Source of the DNA: Microvirga mediterraneensis | GTDB taxonomy: Bacteria > Pseudomonadota > Alphaproteobacteria > Rhizobiales > Beijerinckiaceae | Reading direction: 5' to 3' | Assembly (NCBI RefSeq): GCF_013520865.1 | Contig: NZ_JACDXJ010000001.1 | Location: 3,201,001 to 3,265,000, forward strand | DNA length: 64,000 bases | Shown here: positions 1-9,170 of the stretch, piece after piece | Layout of the letters: every line of letters begins with the position of its first letter | Position numbering within the stretch: the first letter of the stretch is position 1 | Notes under the pieces: generated by a model | What the model was told of the DNA's origin: nothing | The model's database searches: none | Seen by the model: only the letters and a program-made list of their open reading frames with translations | Position numbers and translations under genes: made by a program

Positions 1-639
1 GAGGCCCGAGAGATCGTCCTGCCGGTTCGGGTTCACGACGGCGAGCGCCTCGGGTAGTTGCTCCGGCGCCTGGTGATGGTCGAGCACGATGGGATCGAGA
101 CCGAGACGCTTCGCCTCGGCCAAAGGTTCGATGCTGGCCGTGCCGCAATCGACGGTCACGAGAATGTCGGCGCCCTGCTGCTTCAGCGCCCGGATGGCAT
201 CGACATTCGGGCCATAGCCCTCCGTGATCCGGTCGGGGATGTGGATCGCATAGTCGAGCCCGCAGGACCTCAGGTATTCGGCAAGGAGCGCCGCGCTGCA
301 GGCGCCATCCACGTCGTAATCGCCGAAGATCGCCACCTTCTCGTTGCGCAGGACGGCATCGGCCAGACGGGAAGCCGCAGCCTCCATATCGGTCAGCACG
401 TGCGGATCCGGCATGAGGTCCCGCAGGCGCGGGTTCAGGAAGCCTTCCGTGTCATGGATGCCTACCCCCCGCCCGGCCAGAACCCGGGAGAGCACGTCCG
501 GCAGGCCATGGGTCTGAGCGATGGCGAGCGCAATCGTCCCCTGGGCGGCATCGCAGCGCTCGACCCAGGTGCGCCCGAGGGCGGAATTGGTGACGCCGAG
601 GAAGGGTTTCGGCAGCTGGAGAGGAGATGATTCGGTCAC
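1..639 (-). CDS. recJ: Single-stranded-DNA-specific exonuclease RecJ, N-terminal part
   Basis: RecJ degrades single-stranded DNA 5' to 3' in recombination and repair. The visible 213 codons contain the DHH phosphoesterase signatures: a motif reading FGDYDVDGACSAALL, then VTVDCGT, then VLDHHQAPE, in the order and spacing of the RecJ family. The start is a GTG at 639 (VTESSPLQLPK); a stop lies ten codons upstream and no ATG intervenes. The 3' part runs off the window. It reads in the same direction as hom and glpX upstream, an arrangement common in Rhizobiales, but here a GNAT gene sits between glpX and recJ. Confidence 0.93.
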   Translation of the reverse strand, partial: MTESSPLQLPKPFLGVTNSALGRTWVERCDAAQGTIALAIAQTHGLPDVLSRVLAGRGVGIHDTEGFLNPRLRDLMPDPHVLTDMEAAASRLADAVLRNEKVAIFGDYDVDGACSAALLAEYLRSCGLDYAIHIPDRITEGYGPNVDAIRALKQQGADILVTVDCGTASIEPLAEAKRLGLDPIVLDHHQAPEQLPEALAVVNPNRQDDLSGL

Positions 640-740
640 AACGGGAGTCTTATCCGCGAATTGTGGTCAAAGCATCCTGGCAAAGTACCCCAGCCGTTCC
701 GCATGTGTCATGGCCGCCCTTCGCGCATCGGCCAGGGGCG

Positions 741-1184
741 TCAGCCCAGCAAATGGCGATACTGGATGAAGCCGCTGCGTGCGGCGACCTTGTCGTAGAG
801 TGCCTGAGCCGTCGTGTTGCTCTCGTGGGTCAGCCAGTAGACGCGGCTCGCCCCATGGGCTTCCGCCTTCTCGTAGACGGTCTCGATCAGGGCTCGCGCC
901 ACCCCTCGGCCCCTCGCCTCCTCGGCCGTGAACAGATCCTGCAGATAGCAGTAATCCGTCGTCGTCCAGGTGGAGCGGTGGTAGAGATAATGGACGATGC
1001 CGACGATCCTTCCATCGAGAATGGCCACGAGGGCGTTCATTGGCTCCCCCGGATCGAGGAACCGGCGCCATGTCGCATCCGTGACCTCAGATGGCACGGA
1101 TGACTTGTAGAATGTCAGGTAGGCCTGCCAGAGGGGCTCCCAGGAGTCCCTGTCGCTTTCAGTGATGGGGCGGATTTCAATCAT
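741..1184 (-). CDS. GNAT-family N-acetyltransferase
   Basis: A 147-residue single-domain GNAT protein, the usual length for the family. The acetyl-CoA binding motif A is visible as ARGRGVARALIE, and the C-terminal half has the TTAQALYDKVAARSGF motif B region that closes the fold. The family transfers an acetyl group from acetyl-CoA to amines or protein N-termini; the substrate cannot be told from sequence. It lies between glpX and recJ on the same strand, with about 100 bp to recJ, so it may be co-transcribed. Start ATG at 1184; no better upstream start. Confidence 0.85.
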   Translation of the reverse strand: MIEIRPITESDRDSWEPLWQAYLTFYKSSVPSEVTDATWRRFLDPGEPMNALVAILDGRIVGIVHYLYHRSTWTTTDYCYLQDLFTAEEARGRGVARALIETVYEKAEAHGASRVYWLTHESNTTAQALYDKVAARSGFIQYRHLLG

Positions 1185-1265
1185 GTGATTTCCTGGCTTG
1201 CCCTATCGTCATGCCTAGCCTTGCGCCGGGCGTCCATTGCTTTTCGCGCCGATCCAAAACGAAGA

Positions 1266-1286
1266 TGGCCGGGACGAGCCCGGCCA
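1266..1286. repeat. Dispersed GGCCGGC palindrome, copy 1
   Basis: A perfect 8-bp inverted repeat (TGGCCGGG / CCCGGCCA, 5-nt loop) in the gap between glpX and the GNAT gene. It belongs to the same family as the copies at 10083, 14984, 47176 and 47235, all in intergenic DNA with a 5-nt loop. It is probably a Rhizobiales-type intergenic palindromic element, and may also help terminate glpX transcription. Confidence 0.6.
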
Positions 1287-1323
1287 CGACGCGATAGGGA
1301 TCGCTCTCCCAATCCGGGATTCA

Positions 1324-2322
1324 CTAGTCCAGGTGGAACTTCGACAGTTCCCGGTGCTCGCCGTAGATGCGGCGCACGGTGCCCGTGGCGGAACGGTAGA
1401 CCACCGTCTCGGTGGTGATCACGTCCTTGCCGAAATGGACCCCCCGGGTCAGCGCACTGTCGGTCACGCCGGTCGCCGCCACGATCACGTCCCCGCGGGC
1501 GAGGTCCGTCATGTCGTATTTCCGGTTCGGATCCGTCACGCCCATCTGGAGCGCGCGGGAGCGCTTCTCCTCGGTGTCGAGGATCAGGCGGGCCTGCATC
1601 TGGCCGCCGATGCAGCGCAGGGCGCCGGCCGCCAGCACGCCCTCAGGGGCGGCGCCGATGCCGAGATAGATGTCGATCCCGGTTTCAGCCGGCTTGGTGG
1701 TGAAGATAACGCCCGCCACGTCGCCGTCCGAGATCAGGCGGACACCCGCGCCGGTCTTGCGGATGGCTGCGATGAGGTCCGCGTGGCGGGGACGGTCGAG
1801 CACGAGTGCCGTGAGTTCGTTCACCTTCACGCCCTTGGCCTTGGCCAGGCTGTGCAGGTTCTCCTCCGGGGAGGCATCGAGATCGACGACGCCGGCGGGA
1901 TAGCCGGGGCCGACGGCGATCTTATGCATGTAGACATCAGGGGCCGCCAGCAGGGTCCCGGACTCGGCCATGGCCATCACGGCGATGGAGCCCGGCATGT
2001 CCTTGGCGCAGAGCGTCGTGCCTTCCAGCGGGTCGACCGCGATATCGACCTTCGGCCCCTGCTTGTTGCCGACCTTCTCGCCGATGAAGAGCATGGGAGC
2101 TTCGTCGCGCTCGCCCTCGCCGATCACCACCGTGCCGTCGATCGGGAGCTTGTTCAGCTCACGACGCATGGCGTCCACGGCGGCCTGGTCGGCGGCCTTT
2201 TCGTTGCCGCGGCCGCGCAGCCTGGCGGAGGCCACCGCCGCGCGCTCGGTGACGCGGACGAGCTCCAGGGTCAGGATGCGCTCGATGATTTGGCCCGGTT
2301 GGACGGTAATGCCTTGCGACAT
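1324..2322 (-). CDS. glpX: Class II fructose-1,6-bisphosphatase GlpX
   Basis: GlpX hydrolyses fructose 1,6-bisphosphate to fructose 6-phosphate in gluconeogenesis and the Calvin-type sugar pathways; class II enzymes are metal-dependent and cytosolic. The family signatures are clear: ELVRVTERAAVASARLRG near the N-terminus, VIGEGERDEAPMLFIGE, and DPLEGTTLCAKDMPGS, which holds the metal and phosphate ligands. The start ATG at 2322 (MSQGITVQPG) has a GGGAGA ribosome site about 10 nt upstream and gives 332 residues, normal for GlpX. An ATG at 2340 is possible but lacks a ribosome site. The gene follows hom after 55 bp and is probably in one operon with it. Confidence 0.94.
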   Translation of the reverse strand: MSQGITVQPGQIIERILTLELVRVTERAAVASARLRGRGNEKAADQAAVDAMRRELNKLPIDGTVVIGEGERDEAPMLFIGEKVGNKQGPKVDIAVDPLEGTTLCAKDMPGSIAVMAMAESGTLLAAPDVYMHKIAVGPGYPAGVVDLDASPEENLHSLAKAKGVKVNELTALVLDRPRHADLIAAIRKTGAGVRLISDGDVAGVIFTTKPAETGIDIYLGIGAAPEGVLAAGALRCIGGQMQARLILDTEEKRSRALQMGVTDPNRKYDMTDLARGDVIVAATGVTDSALTRGVHFGKDVITTETVVYRSATGTVRRIYGEHRELSKFHLD

Positions 2323-2377
2323 GGACTTGTCGTCTCCCATTTGTGATCGTCGGGGTCCGGAATGGACCGGTGTTGCG

Positions 2378-3700
2378 TTATTCGCGTTCGATGCGAATGA
2401 CTTGGGGCGGCTCGGCGATAAGACCATCCCTTGAGATCTTTTCCAAGGCCGAGCGGATCGAAGCCTCAGTTGCCGCATAGGTGATCAGCACGAGCGAAAC
2501 CGGCGCGCCCGACCGTCCATGCGGATCCTGCGTCGCGGCCACTTCCGAGCGCTTCTGCAGGATGCTCTCCAGGGAGATGTCGGCCTCGGCCATGCTCGTC
2601 GCCACACCCGCGGCGACGCCCGGACGGTCATGGACCGTCAGGCGGACGTAATAGCCGCCCTCGTGACGCTGCATCGGGGCGCGGGCAGCCTTCTCCAATT
2701 GGTCAGTCGGGGCGCCGAAAAGCGGCTGCACGTTGCCGGTGGCCACGTCGGCGATATCGGCCACGACCGCCGAGGCGGTCGCATCGCCTCCTGCGCCGGG
2801 TCCGATGAGCGTCAGTTCCCGCACCGCGTCGGCGTCGATGGTGACGGCATTGGTCACGCCCATGACCTGGGCGATAGAAGAGGTCCTCGGCACCATGGTC
2901 GGGTGCACGCGCTGCTCGATGCCGGTCTTGGTGCGCTCGGCGACGCCCAAAAGCTTGATGCGGAAGCCCAGTTCCTTGGCCATGGCAAGGTCGAGCGGCG
3001 TGATGGAGGAGATGCCCTCCACATAGATCGCATCTGCGTCGATCTCGGTGCCGAAGGCGAGGCTGGTGAGGATCGCGAGCTTGTGCGCCGTATCGAAGCC
3101 CTCGACGTCGAAGGTCGGATCGGCTTCGGCATAGCCGAGGCGCTGCGCGTCCTTCAGGCATTCGGCGAAGGTCAGCCCCTCGAGCTCCATGCGGGAAAGG
3201 ATGTAGTTGCAGGTGCCGTTGAGGATGCCGTAGAGGCGCGAGATCCGGTTGGCGGGCAGCGCCTCGCGCAGGGTCTTGATGATCGGGATGCCGCCCGCAA
3301 CGGATGCCTCGAAGGCCAGGGACACGCCCTTCCCTTCCGCCAGCTTCGCCAGCTCGAGACCGTGCTTGGCGAGCAGCGCCTTGTTGGCCGTGACCACGTG
3401 CTTACTGAGGGATAGAGCCGTCCGCACCGTCTCGAGGGCCGTACCGTCCGCACCGCCGACAAGCTCGACCACGCAATCCACGTTCGCTGAACGCGCCAGC
3501 TCGACCGGGCTGTCGAACCACGTGAATCGGGAGAGGTCGAAGCCGCGATCCTTGGCCCGGTCGCGAGCCGAGATGGCGACGACTTCGACCGGACGCCCGC
3601 CACGCTGGGCGACAGCCTCGTTCTGGCGGTCGAGAATGCGAATGACCGATGCGCCGACGGTGCCGAGGCCGGCAATGCCGACCCGAAGGGGACGTGTCAC
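2378..3700 (-). CDS. hom: Homoserine dehydrogenase
   Basis: Reduces aspartate semialdehyde to homoserine with NAD(P)H, the branch-point step to threonine and methionine. The N-terminus carries the Rossmann fingerprint GIAGLGTVGASV; the catalytic domain has GILNGTCNYILSRM and AEADPTFDVEGFDTAHK; a C-terminal ACT domain (YYVRLTVHDRPGVAAGVAT) suggests feedback control by an amino acid. The start is a GTG at 3700 with GAGGAG nine bases upstream, giving 440 residues, the usual size of monofunctional Hom. The upstream neighbour is an AlaC-type aminotransferase and downstream is glpX, the common Rhizobiales order. Confidence 0.95.
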   Translation of the reverse strand: MTRPLRVGIAGLGTVGASVIRILDRQNEAVAQRGGRPVEVVAISARDRAKDRGFDLSRFTWFDSPVELARSANVDCVVELVGGADGTALETVRTALSLSKHVVTANKALLAKHGLELAKLAEGKGVSLAFEASVAGGIPIIKTLREALPANRISRLYGILNGTCNYILSRMELEGLTFAECLKDAQRLGYAEADPTFDVEGFDTAHKLAILTSLAFGTEIDADAIYVEGISSITPLDLAMAKELGFRIKLLGVAERTKTGIEQRVHPTMVPRTSSIAQVMGVTNAVTIDADAVRELTLIGPGAGGDATASAVVADIADVATGNVQPLFGAPTDQLEKAARAPMQRHEGGYYVRLTVHDRPGVAAGVATSMAEADISLESILQKRSEVAATQDPHGRSGAPVSLVLITYAATEASIRSALEKISRDGLIAEPPQVIRIERE

Positions 3701-3798
3701 GAACAACAGCTCCTCAAAATGTCGGGCTGCTTTTACGACCGCCAAGGTGTCCTGTCCATGCGGACGCGGAATCCTCGTGGATTCCGCCCCCGCGGAGA

Positions 3799-5019
3799 TC
3801 AGCCCCGGCGCACCATCGGCACCACGTTGTGGAGCGTCTGGTCAGCATTATCGAAGAACTTGCGGATGTTGCGGGCGGCCTGGCGGATGCGCTGCTCGTT
3901 TTCCACAAGGGCGATGCGCACATGATCGTCGCCGTGCTCGCCGAAGCCGATTCCCGGCGCCACCGCCACATCGGCTTTCTCCACCAGGAGCTTGGAGAAT
4001 TCGAGGCTGCCCATCGACCGGAACTTTTCCGGGATCTGCACCCAGGCGAACATGGAGGCGGTCGGCTCGGGAACCTCCCAGCCGGCCTTGGCGAAGGACT
4101 CGACCATCACGTCCCGGCGGCGCTTGTAGGTGGCGCGCATCTCGCGGATGCAGTCGTCCGGCCCGTTGAGGGCGGCGGTCGCCGCCACCTGGACCGGCGT
4201 GAAGGCGCCGTAATCGAGATAGGACTTCACCCGGGCCAGTGCCGCCAGAAGGCGCTCGTTGCCGACCGCGAAACCGATGCGCCAGCCGGCCATGGAGAAG
4301 GTCTTGGACATGGAGGTGAACTCCACCGCCACGTCGATGGCGCCGGGCACCTGCAGGATGGAGGGTGGCGGGTTCGACTCGTCGAAATAGACCTCCGAAT
4401 AGGCCAGATCCGACAGCAGGATCAGCTCGTGCTTCTTCGCGAAGGCCACGAGGTCCCGGTAGAAATCCAGGGACGCCACGTAGGCGGTCGGGTTCGACGG
4501 ATAGCAGACGACGAGGGCGACGGGCTTCGGGATCGAGTGCGCCACCGCCCGCTCGGCCGCCACGAAGAACTCGGGCGTCGGCTCGGCCGGGACCGACCGG
4601 ATGACGCCGCCGGCCATGAGGAAGCCGAAGGCGTGGATCGGGTAGCTCGGATTCGGCACCAGAATCACGTCGCCGGGCTCGGTGATCGCCTGGGCCATGT
4701 TGGCGAAGCCCTCCTTGGACCCCAGCGTCGCCACCACCTGGGTGTCGGGGTTGAGCTTCACCCCGAAGCGGCGCTCGTAATAGCCGGCCTGGGCCCGGCG
4801 CAGCCCGCCGATGCCCTTGGAGGCGGAGTAGCGGTCCGTGCGCGGCTTGCCGACGGTCTCGACGAGCTTGTCGATGACGTGCTGAGGTGCCTGAAGGTCC
4901 GGATTGCCCATGCCGAGGTCGATGATGTCGGCGCCGTTGGCCCGTGCGGCGGCCTTGATGCGGTTGACCTGCTCGAAGACGTAAGGCGGAAGGCGCTTAA
5001 TCCGGTAAAAGTCAGGCAT
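3799..5019 (-). CDS. alaC: AlaC-type PLP-dependent aminotransferase
   Basis: A 406-residue fold-type I class I/II aminotransferase. The pyridoxal-phosphate lysine sits in SMSKTFSMAGWRIGFAVGN, preceded by the substrate-binding DLGMGNPDLQAPQHV and PSYPIHAF segments and the conserved NPTAY. Close relatives are alanine aminotransferase AlaC of E. coli and proteins annotated as LL-diaminopimelate aminotransferase; from sequence I cannot separate alanine, glutamate or diaminopimelate pathway use. Its place directly upstream of hom (98 bp) fits an amino-acid operon with hom, glpX and recJ. Confidence 0.85.
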   Translation of the reverse strand: MPDFYRIKRLPPYVFEQVNRIKAAARANGADIIDLGMGNPDLQAPQHVIDKLVETVGKPRTDRYSASKGIGGLRRAQAGYYERRFGVKLNPDTQVVATLGSKEGFANMAQAITEPGDVILVPNPSYPIHAFGFLMAGGVIRSVPAEPTPEFFVAAERAVAHSIPKPVALVVCYPSNPTAYVASLDFYRDLVAFAKKHELILLSDLAYSEVYFDESNPPPSILQVPGAIDVAVEFTSMSKTFSMAGWRIGFAVGNERLLAALARVKSYLDYGAFTPVQVAATAALNGPDDCIREMRATYKRRRDVMVESFAKAGWEVPEPTASMFAWVQIPEKFRSMGSLEFSKLLVEKADVAVAPGIGFGEHGDDHVRIALVENEQRIRQAARNIRKFFDNADQTLHNVVPMVRRG

Positions 5020-5062
5020 GGGTCTCGTCCTCGGGCGGAATCACAGGATTCCGGTATAGGTT

Positions 5063-5464
5063 CTAAGGCGTTCTCTTGGAATTCGTCTTCTGGCGCGTCT
5101 GCTGCGACGTGTTGGCCGGAATCTTGACCGGCTCCGGAGGCGGCGTGTTGCCGAGTTCGGCGGCTGCGGCACCGGCGGCCTCGTTCCGGGCCCGTATGGC
5201 ATCGAGTTCCGCCTCGGCGGCCTTGATCTCGTCAGCGGTTCTTGCCGGCGTCTGCCGGGCCGGAACGGCCGTGCCGATCGGCATGTATTCCAGGTTCGCC
5301 GGCCTGGACTGAACCACGAAGTCCTGGCTCGCCGCCGTCTGCGGACCAGCCCCTACGGCACTAGCCACATCCCTGACGGGATTGAAGCCGCCGTTGCAGC
5401 CGGCAACCAGCATCGTTACGGCAACGGCCGACGCGCAGCGGATCAGAAAGGGCTTCATACGCAT
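5063..5464 (-). CDS. Small predicted lipoprotein
   Basis: A 133-residue protein of unknown function. The N-terminus is a lipoprotein signal: basic MRMKPFLIR, a hydrophobic stretch, then the lipobox LVAGC, so the mature protein should begin with a lipidated cysteine and sit on a periplasm-facing membrane. The middle contains a short predicted helix rich in Ala and Glu (TADEIKAAEAELDAIRARNEA), and the C-terminus is polar and basic. The start at 5464 has AGG seven bases upstream; the ATG at 5458 is an alternative. It lies 43 bp upstream of the aminotransferase gene, in the same direction, and could be the first gene of that operon. Confidence 0.75.
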   Translation of the reverse strand: MRMKPFLIRCASAVAVTMLVAGCNGGFNPVRDVASAVGAGPQTAASQDFVVQSRPANLEYMPIGTAVPARQTPARTADEIKAAEAELDAIRARNEAAGAAAAELGNTPPPEPVKIPANTSQQTRQKTNSKRTP

Positions 5465-5575
5465 TGTGATACCTAAGATCTGCAACATGACTCTGGCATA
5501 CCCGACGGGTCGAACGGTAAGATGTCGGAAATGCGGCTTGCGAGCAATGCTGCTGCGATAGAGGGAGATCGCCTT

Positions 5576-7381
5576 ATGGACAAGCCATACGGTGAGGAGA
5601 AGACTCAAAGCCCCGTCCCGGACTTCGATGAACTCTCCCGTAACATGGCGCGCTTCGTCGAGGGAGCCGGCAAGGCTGCAGCCGCCTACCTCAAGCCCGT
5701 CCAGGAAGGCCAAGCTCCGGCCGAACTCTCGAGTGACGCTTCGGAAGCCATCAAGTCCCTCGGTCGCGTGGCCGAAGTTTGGATGAGCGATCCGCAGAAG
5801 AGCTTCGAGGCGCAGTCCCGTCTCGGAACGCAATTCCTGTCGCTCTGGGCCTCGACCCTGAAACGCGCGCAGGGGGAGCCCGCCGACCCGGTGGCCGAGC
5901 CCGAGCCCAGGGACAACCGCTTCAAGGACCCGGAATGGTCCGAGAATCCCATTTTCGACTTCCTGAAACAGGCTTATCTCATCTCGTCCCGCTGGGCCGA
6001 GGATCTCGTCGAGAACGCCGAAGGACTCGATGAACGGACGCGGCACAAGGCGCAGTTCTACCTCAAGCAGCTCTCGAGCGCGCTGTCGCCGTCCAACTTC
6101 CTGCTGACAAACCCGGAACTCATCCGCGAGACCCTCAAGGAGAACGGGGCCAATCTCGTGCGTGGCGTGAGCATGCTGGCGGAGGACATCGAAGCCGGCG
6201 GCGGCGAATTGAAGATCCGGCAATCGGACACGAGCCGGTTCAAGGTGGGCGAAAACATCGCCACCACGCCAGGCAAGGTGATCTTCCGCAACGACCTGAT
6301 CGAGCTGATCCAATACGCCCCCGTCACGGAAAAGGTCCTCAAGCGGCCGCTGCTGATCGTGCCGCCCTGGATCAACAAGTTCTACATCCTCGATCTCAAT
6401 CCGGAGAAAAGCTTCATCCGCTGGGCGGTCTCGCAGGGGCTCACCGTCTTCTGCATCTCCTGGGTGAACCCGGCCGAGCAGCACGCCGAAAAAGGCTTCG
6501 AGCACTACATGGTCGACGGCATCTTCGCCGCGCTCGACGCCATCGAGCAGGCGACGGGAGAGAAAAAGGTCACGGCCATCGGCTATTGCGTCGGCGGCAC
6601 GCTGCTGGCCACCACCCTCGCCTACATGGCAGCCAAGCGCGACAAGCGGATCGACAGCGCCACCTTCTTCACCGCGCAGGTGGATTTCACCCATGCGGGC
6701 GATCTGAAGATCTTCGCCGGCGAGGAGGAGGTCCGCAGCCTCGAAGCCACCATGAAGAAGCGCGGCTACCTCGAAGGCTCGCGCATGGCCAATGCGTTCA
6801 ACATGCTGCGGCCCAACGATCTGATCTGGCCCTATGTGGTCAACGTCTACATGAAGGGACAGTCGCCCTTCCCGTTCGACCTGCTCTACTGGAATGCCGA
6901 TTCCACCCGCATGCCTGCGGCGAACCACGCCTTCTATCTTCGCAACTGCTACCTCGAGAACAGGCTCGCCAAGGGCGAGATGGAGCTTGCCGGCGTGAAA
7001 CTGGACCTGAGGAAGGTGAAAATCCCGGTCTTCAACCTCGCCACGAAGGAGGACCACATCGCCCCGGCCCGCTCTGTGTTCGTCGGTTCGAAGATGTTCG
7101 GCGGGCCGGTCGATTACGTGCTCGCCGGCTCCGGCCACATCGCCGGAGTGGTCAATTCCCCCAGCAAGCCGAAGTACCAGTTCTGGACCGGCGGCCCCGT
7201 CGAGGGGGAGCTGGAGGATTGGGTGAAGCAGGCGACCGAGACGTCCGGCTCCTGGTGGCCCTACTGGTTCGACTGGATCAAGGCCCAGGCCCCCCGGATG
7301 GTCGCCGCGCGAGAGCCCGGAGGCGGCAAGCTGGAGCCGCTCTGCGACGCGCCGGGCACCTATGTTCTGGAAAAATCCTGA
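5576..7381 (+). CDS. phaC: Class I poly(R)-hydroxyalkanoate synthase
   Basis: Polymerises (R)-3-hydroxyacyl-CoA into polyhydroxyalkanoate storage granules. The alpha/beta-hydrolase core shows the lipase-like box GYCVGGT with the nucleophilic cysteine at about residue 338, the catalytic aspartate in TKEDHIAP and the histidine in GSGHIAG. At 601 residues it matches class I single-subunit synthases. The start ATG at 5576 (MDKPYGEE) has GGAG eight bases upstream; a start at 5522 is open but has no ribosome site. It is divergent from the lipoprotein gene. A phasin gene with PhaR-like operators lies about 31 kb away. Confidence 0.95.
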   Translation: MDKPYGEEKTQSPVPDFDELSRNMARFVEGAGKAAAAYLKPVQEGQAPAELSSDASEAIKSLGRVAEVWMSDPQKSFEAQSRLGTQFLSLWASTLKRAQGEPADPVAEPEPRDNRFKDPEWSENPIFDFLKQAYLISSRWAEDLVENAEGLDERTRHKAQFYLKQLSSALSPSNFLLTNPELIRETLKENGANLVRGVSMLAEDIEAGGGELKIRQSDTSRFKVGENIATTPGKVIFRNDLIELIQYAPVTEKVLKRPLLIVPPWINKFYILDLNPEKSFIRWAVSQGLTVFCISWVNPAEQHAEKGFEHYMVDGIFAALDAIEQATGEKKVTAIGYCVGGTLLATTLAYMAAKRDKRIDSATFFTAQVDFTHAGDLKIFAGEEEVRSLEATMKKRGYLEGSRMANAFNMLRPNDLIWPYVVNVYMKGQSPFPFDLLYWNADSTRMPAANHAFYLRNCYLENRLAKGEMELAGVKLDLRKVKIPVFNLATKEDHIAPARSVFVGSKMFGGPVDYVLAGSGHIAGVVNSPSKPKYQFWTGGPVEGELEDWVKQATETSGSWWPYWFDWIKAQAPRMVAAREPGGGKLEPLCDAPGTYVLEKS

Positions 7382-7410
7382 CGCCCTTGAAGCATCCCAC
7401 CCCAAAGAAA

Positions 7411-7434
7411 AAGGCCGGCGGATCTGCCGGCCTT
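7411..7434. terminator. Bidirectional terminator between phaC and the FadL-type gene
   Basis: A perfect 9-bp stem (AAGGCCGGC / GCCGGCCTT) lies between two convergent genes, with A-rich sequence before it and CTT after it, so it can end transcription from both sides. Confidence 0.75.
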
Positions 7435-7456
7435 CTTATCGTCAGCTCGGGAAAGC

Positions 7457-8788
7457 TCAGTACTTGCGAACGAGCGGAACGGCCGGGATCGCGACCTTCG
7501 GGTTGTCCCAACGATAGCGCAGGCCAGCCGAGATGATATCCACGGAGGCATCCACGTCCGCCACGAAGGGGAGCCCCTCGAAGTCCTGATGCCCGGGAAG
7601 GATGCGGATATCCGTCTCCCTCGTGAAGATGTGCGTATAAGCCACGTCGAAGGACAGGCGGTCGTTCCACTGGTAGCCCACACCGATCGACGCCCAGATG
7701 CGGTCGTTGTCGGGGAGACGGGTGGAGCGGATCTCCGTATCGATCGGCGATTGCTCGTAGGCGAGACCCGCGCGCAGGGTCCACTGATCGTTCAGCTTGT
7801 AATCCGCGCCGAGGGAGTAGAAGAACCCGTCCTCGTAGTTGAGCGGAATGTCGGTGACGGCGCCGCCGCCGGGCCCGATCACGAGAGGCGTCTTGAGAAC
7901 GCTCCAGTTCGTCCACTCGAAGCCAGCATGGACCGTGATCGCCGGGGTGATGACCTGCGAAATGCCGACCGTCAACTGATCGGGGGTCTTCAGCTTCGCG
8001 GTGATCGGAAGGTTGGCGAAGGGACCGATGGAACCGAAGGGAGCCTGCAGGCTGCCCTCGAGCTCATGCTCGACCTGGGAACGGTAGCCGATACCGATGG
8101 TCGTACCGGCGAAAGGCGTGATCGTCACGCCGGCCGTGAAGCCGAAGCCGATATCGTCGCCGTCGAGGACAGCGCTCGGGGCGCCGGGCAGAGTCGCGGA
8201 GGCGCCGGGAGCGCCCGGGAAGGGCACAGCCCTCTTGAGGCGGATGTCGAAGTACTGCAGCGACGGGCCGACCGCGAACGAGAACCAGTCGTTCACCTTC
8301 ACGCCCAGGACCGGATTGACGTTCACGGAGAAGATCCGGGACGAACGCGAGTAGAGCTGACCCGACCAGTTCTGGCGCGGATCGGTCACGAGGCCATAGG
8401 GCGAGGTGCTGGAAAGACCGACCCAGAGCATGTCGTTGATCTGGAAGGAGCTGTATCCGGCCGGAACCAGCGCATCCTGACCGATATCGCCTGAGCCGCC
8501 GAACACGAAGGTCGGAACGGACGGAAGCGGGTTGATGTCGACCTGCGGGATAACGAGCGAAGCATGCCCCTCGCTCCACCAGCCCGGCATCATCGTGATG
8601 ACGGCCGGGTTCCAGAACATGGAGGAGAGGTAACCGGAACCGGAGGCGGCGCCTGCGAAGGAATAGCCCTGCGCCGTGGCGCTCTGCTCGCGCAGCGCGA
8701 AGGCACCCGCATGCGCGCTGCCCTGAGCGGCGATGAGCGCTGCGGCGGAAACCGCGGCCAGCGACAAGGAACGAGAGAGAAGACCCAT
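7457..8788 (-). CDS. FadL/OmpP1-type outer membrane transport protein
   Basis: A 443-residue outer-membrane beta-barrel of the FadL/OmpP1/TodX family, which takes up long-chain fatty acids or hydrophobic compounds. A signal peptide ends at AQGSAHA; the mature start AFALREQSATAQGYSFAGAASG corresponds to the FadL N-terminal hatch region, where an ALReQSA motif is typical. The rest alternates aromatic and polar residues, and the protein ends in Tyr, as barrels recognised by the BAM complex often end in an aromatic residue. Next to phaC it could feed fatty acids toward PHA, which is inference only. Confidence 0.85.
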   Translation of the reverse strand: MGLLSRSLSLAAVSAAALIAAQGSAHAGAFALREQSATAQGYSFAGAASGSGYLSSMFWNPAVITMMPGWWSEGHASLVIPQVDINPLPSVPTFVFGGSGDIGQDALVPAGYSSFQINDMLWVGLSSTSPYGLVTDPRQNWSGQLYSRSSRIFSVNVNPVLGVKVNDWFSFAVGPSLQYFDIRLKRAVPFPGAPGASATLPGAPSAVLDGDDIGFGFTAGVTITPFAGTTIGIGYRSQVEHELEGSLQAPFGSIGPFANLPITAKLKTPDQLTVGISQVITPAITVHAGFEWTNWSVLKTPLVIGPGGGAVTDIPLNYEDGFFYSLGADYKLNDQWTLRAGLAYEQSPIDTEIRSTRLPDNDRIWASIGVGYQWNDRLSFDVAYTHIFTRETDIRILPGHQDFEGLPFVADVDASVDIISAGLRYRWDNPKVAIPAVPLVRKY

Positions 8789-9170
8789 GGAGATTTCCTG
8801 CCCTTATGCTTTTTGTGCGGGAGAATCCCGCCGTAAGGGCAATGTGCCAATGCTTAATTTTGGCCGCAATCCTTTCGTGAAACGCGAAGAGCGAATTAAC
8901 AATTTCTAAATTCGGCTTCTTACTTTCCTGTTTTACTTCCATTTACGTAACTGGCGCCGAATAAGCGGAAAGTACGCGCCAATGGTTCATATGTAAACCG
9001 ATGTATAGTCGGCCCTCATCTTGGGGCGGGCCGACTGTCGCCTGGACGTGGAAATCCGGCGCTTTGTTCGTTCTCGTGGCAAAACGGCAACATATTTGCG
9101 CCTGAAACATGCATTGTAGCTCGGCGCATTCGCGCCAATTATGCACGTGCCGTTACGATAGGAGCGCCTG
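8789..9170. other. Intergenic region between divergent FadL-type and FAH genes
   Basis: A 382-bp, fairly AT-rich divergent gap. A 6-bp hairpin (GCGGGA / TCCCGC) at about 8817-8832 lies in the leader of the FadL-type gene. Short open frames on the minus strand here have no ribosome sites or recognisable content. I see no RNA gene. Confidence 0.4.

Noticed and set aside
5063-7405. A 780-codon frame on the minus strand across phaC
   Set aside because: It is antisense to phaC, whose motifs are certain. Only its last 133 codons, the lipoprotein, are real.
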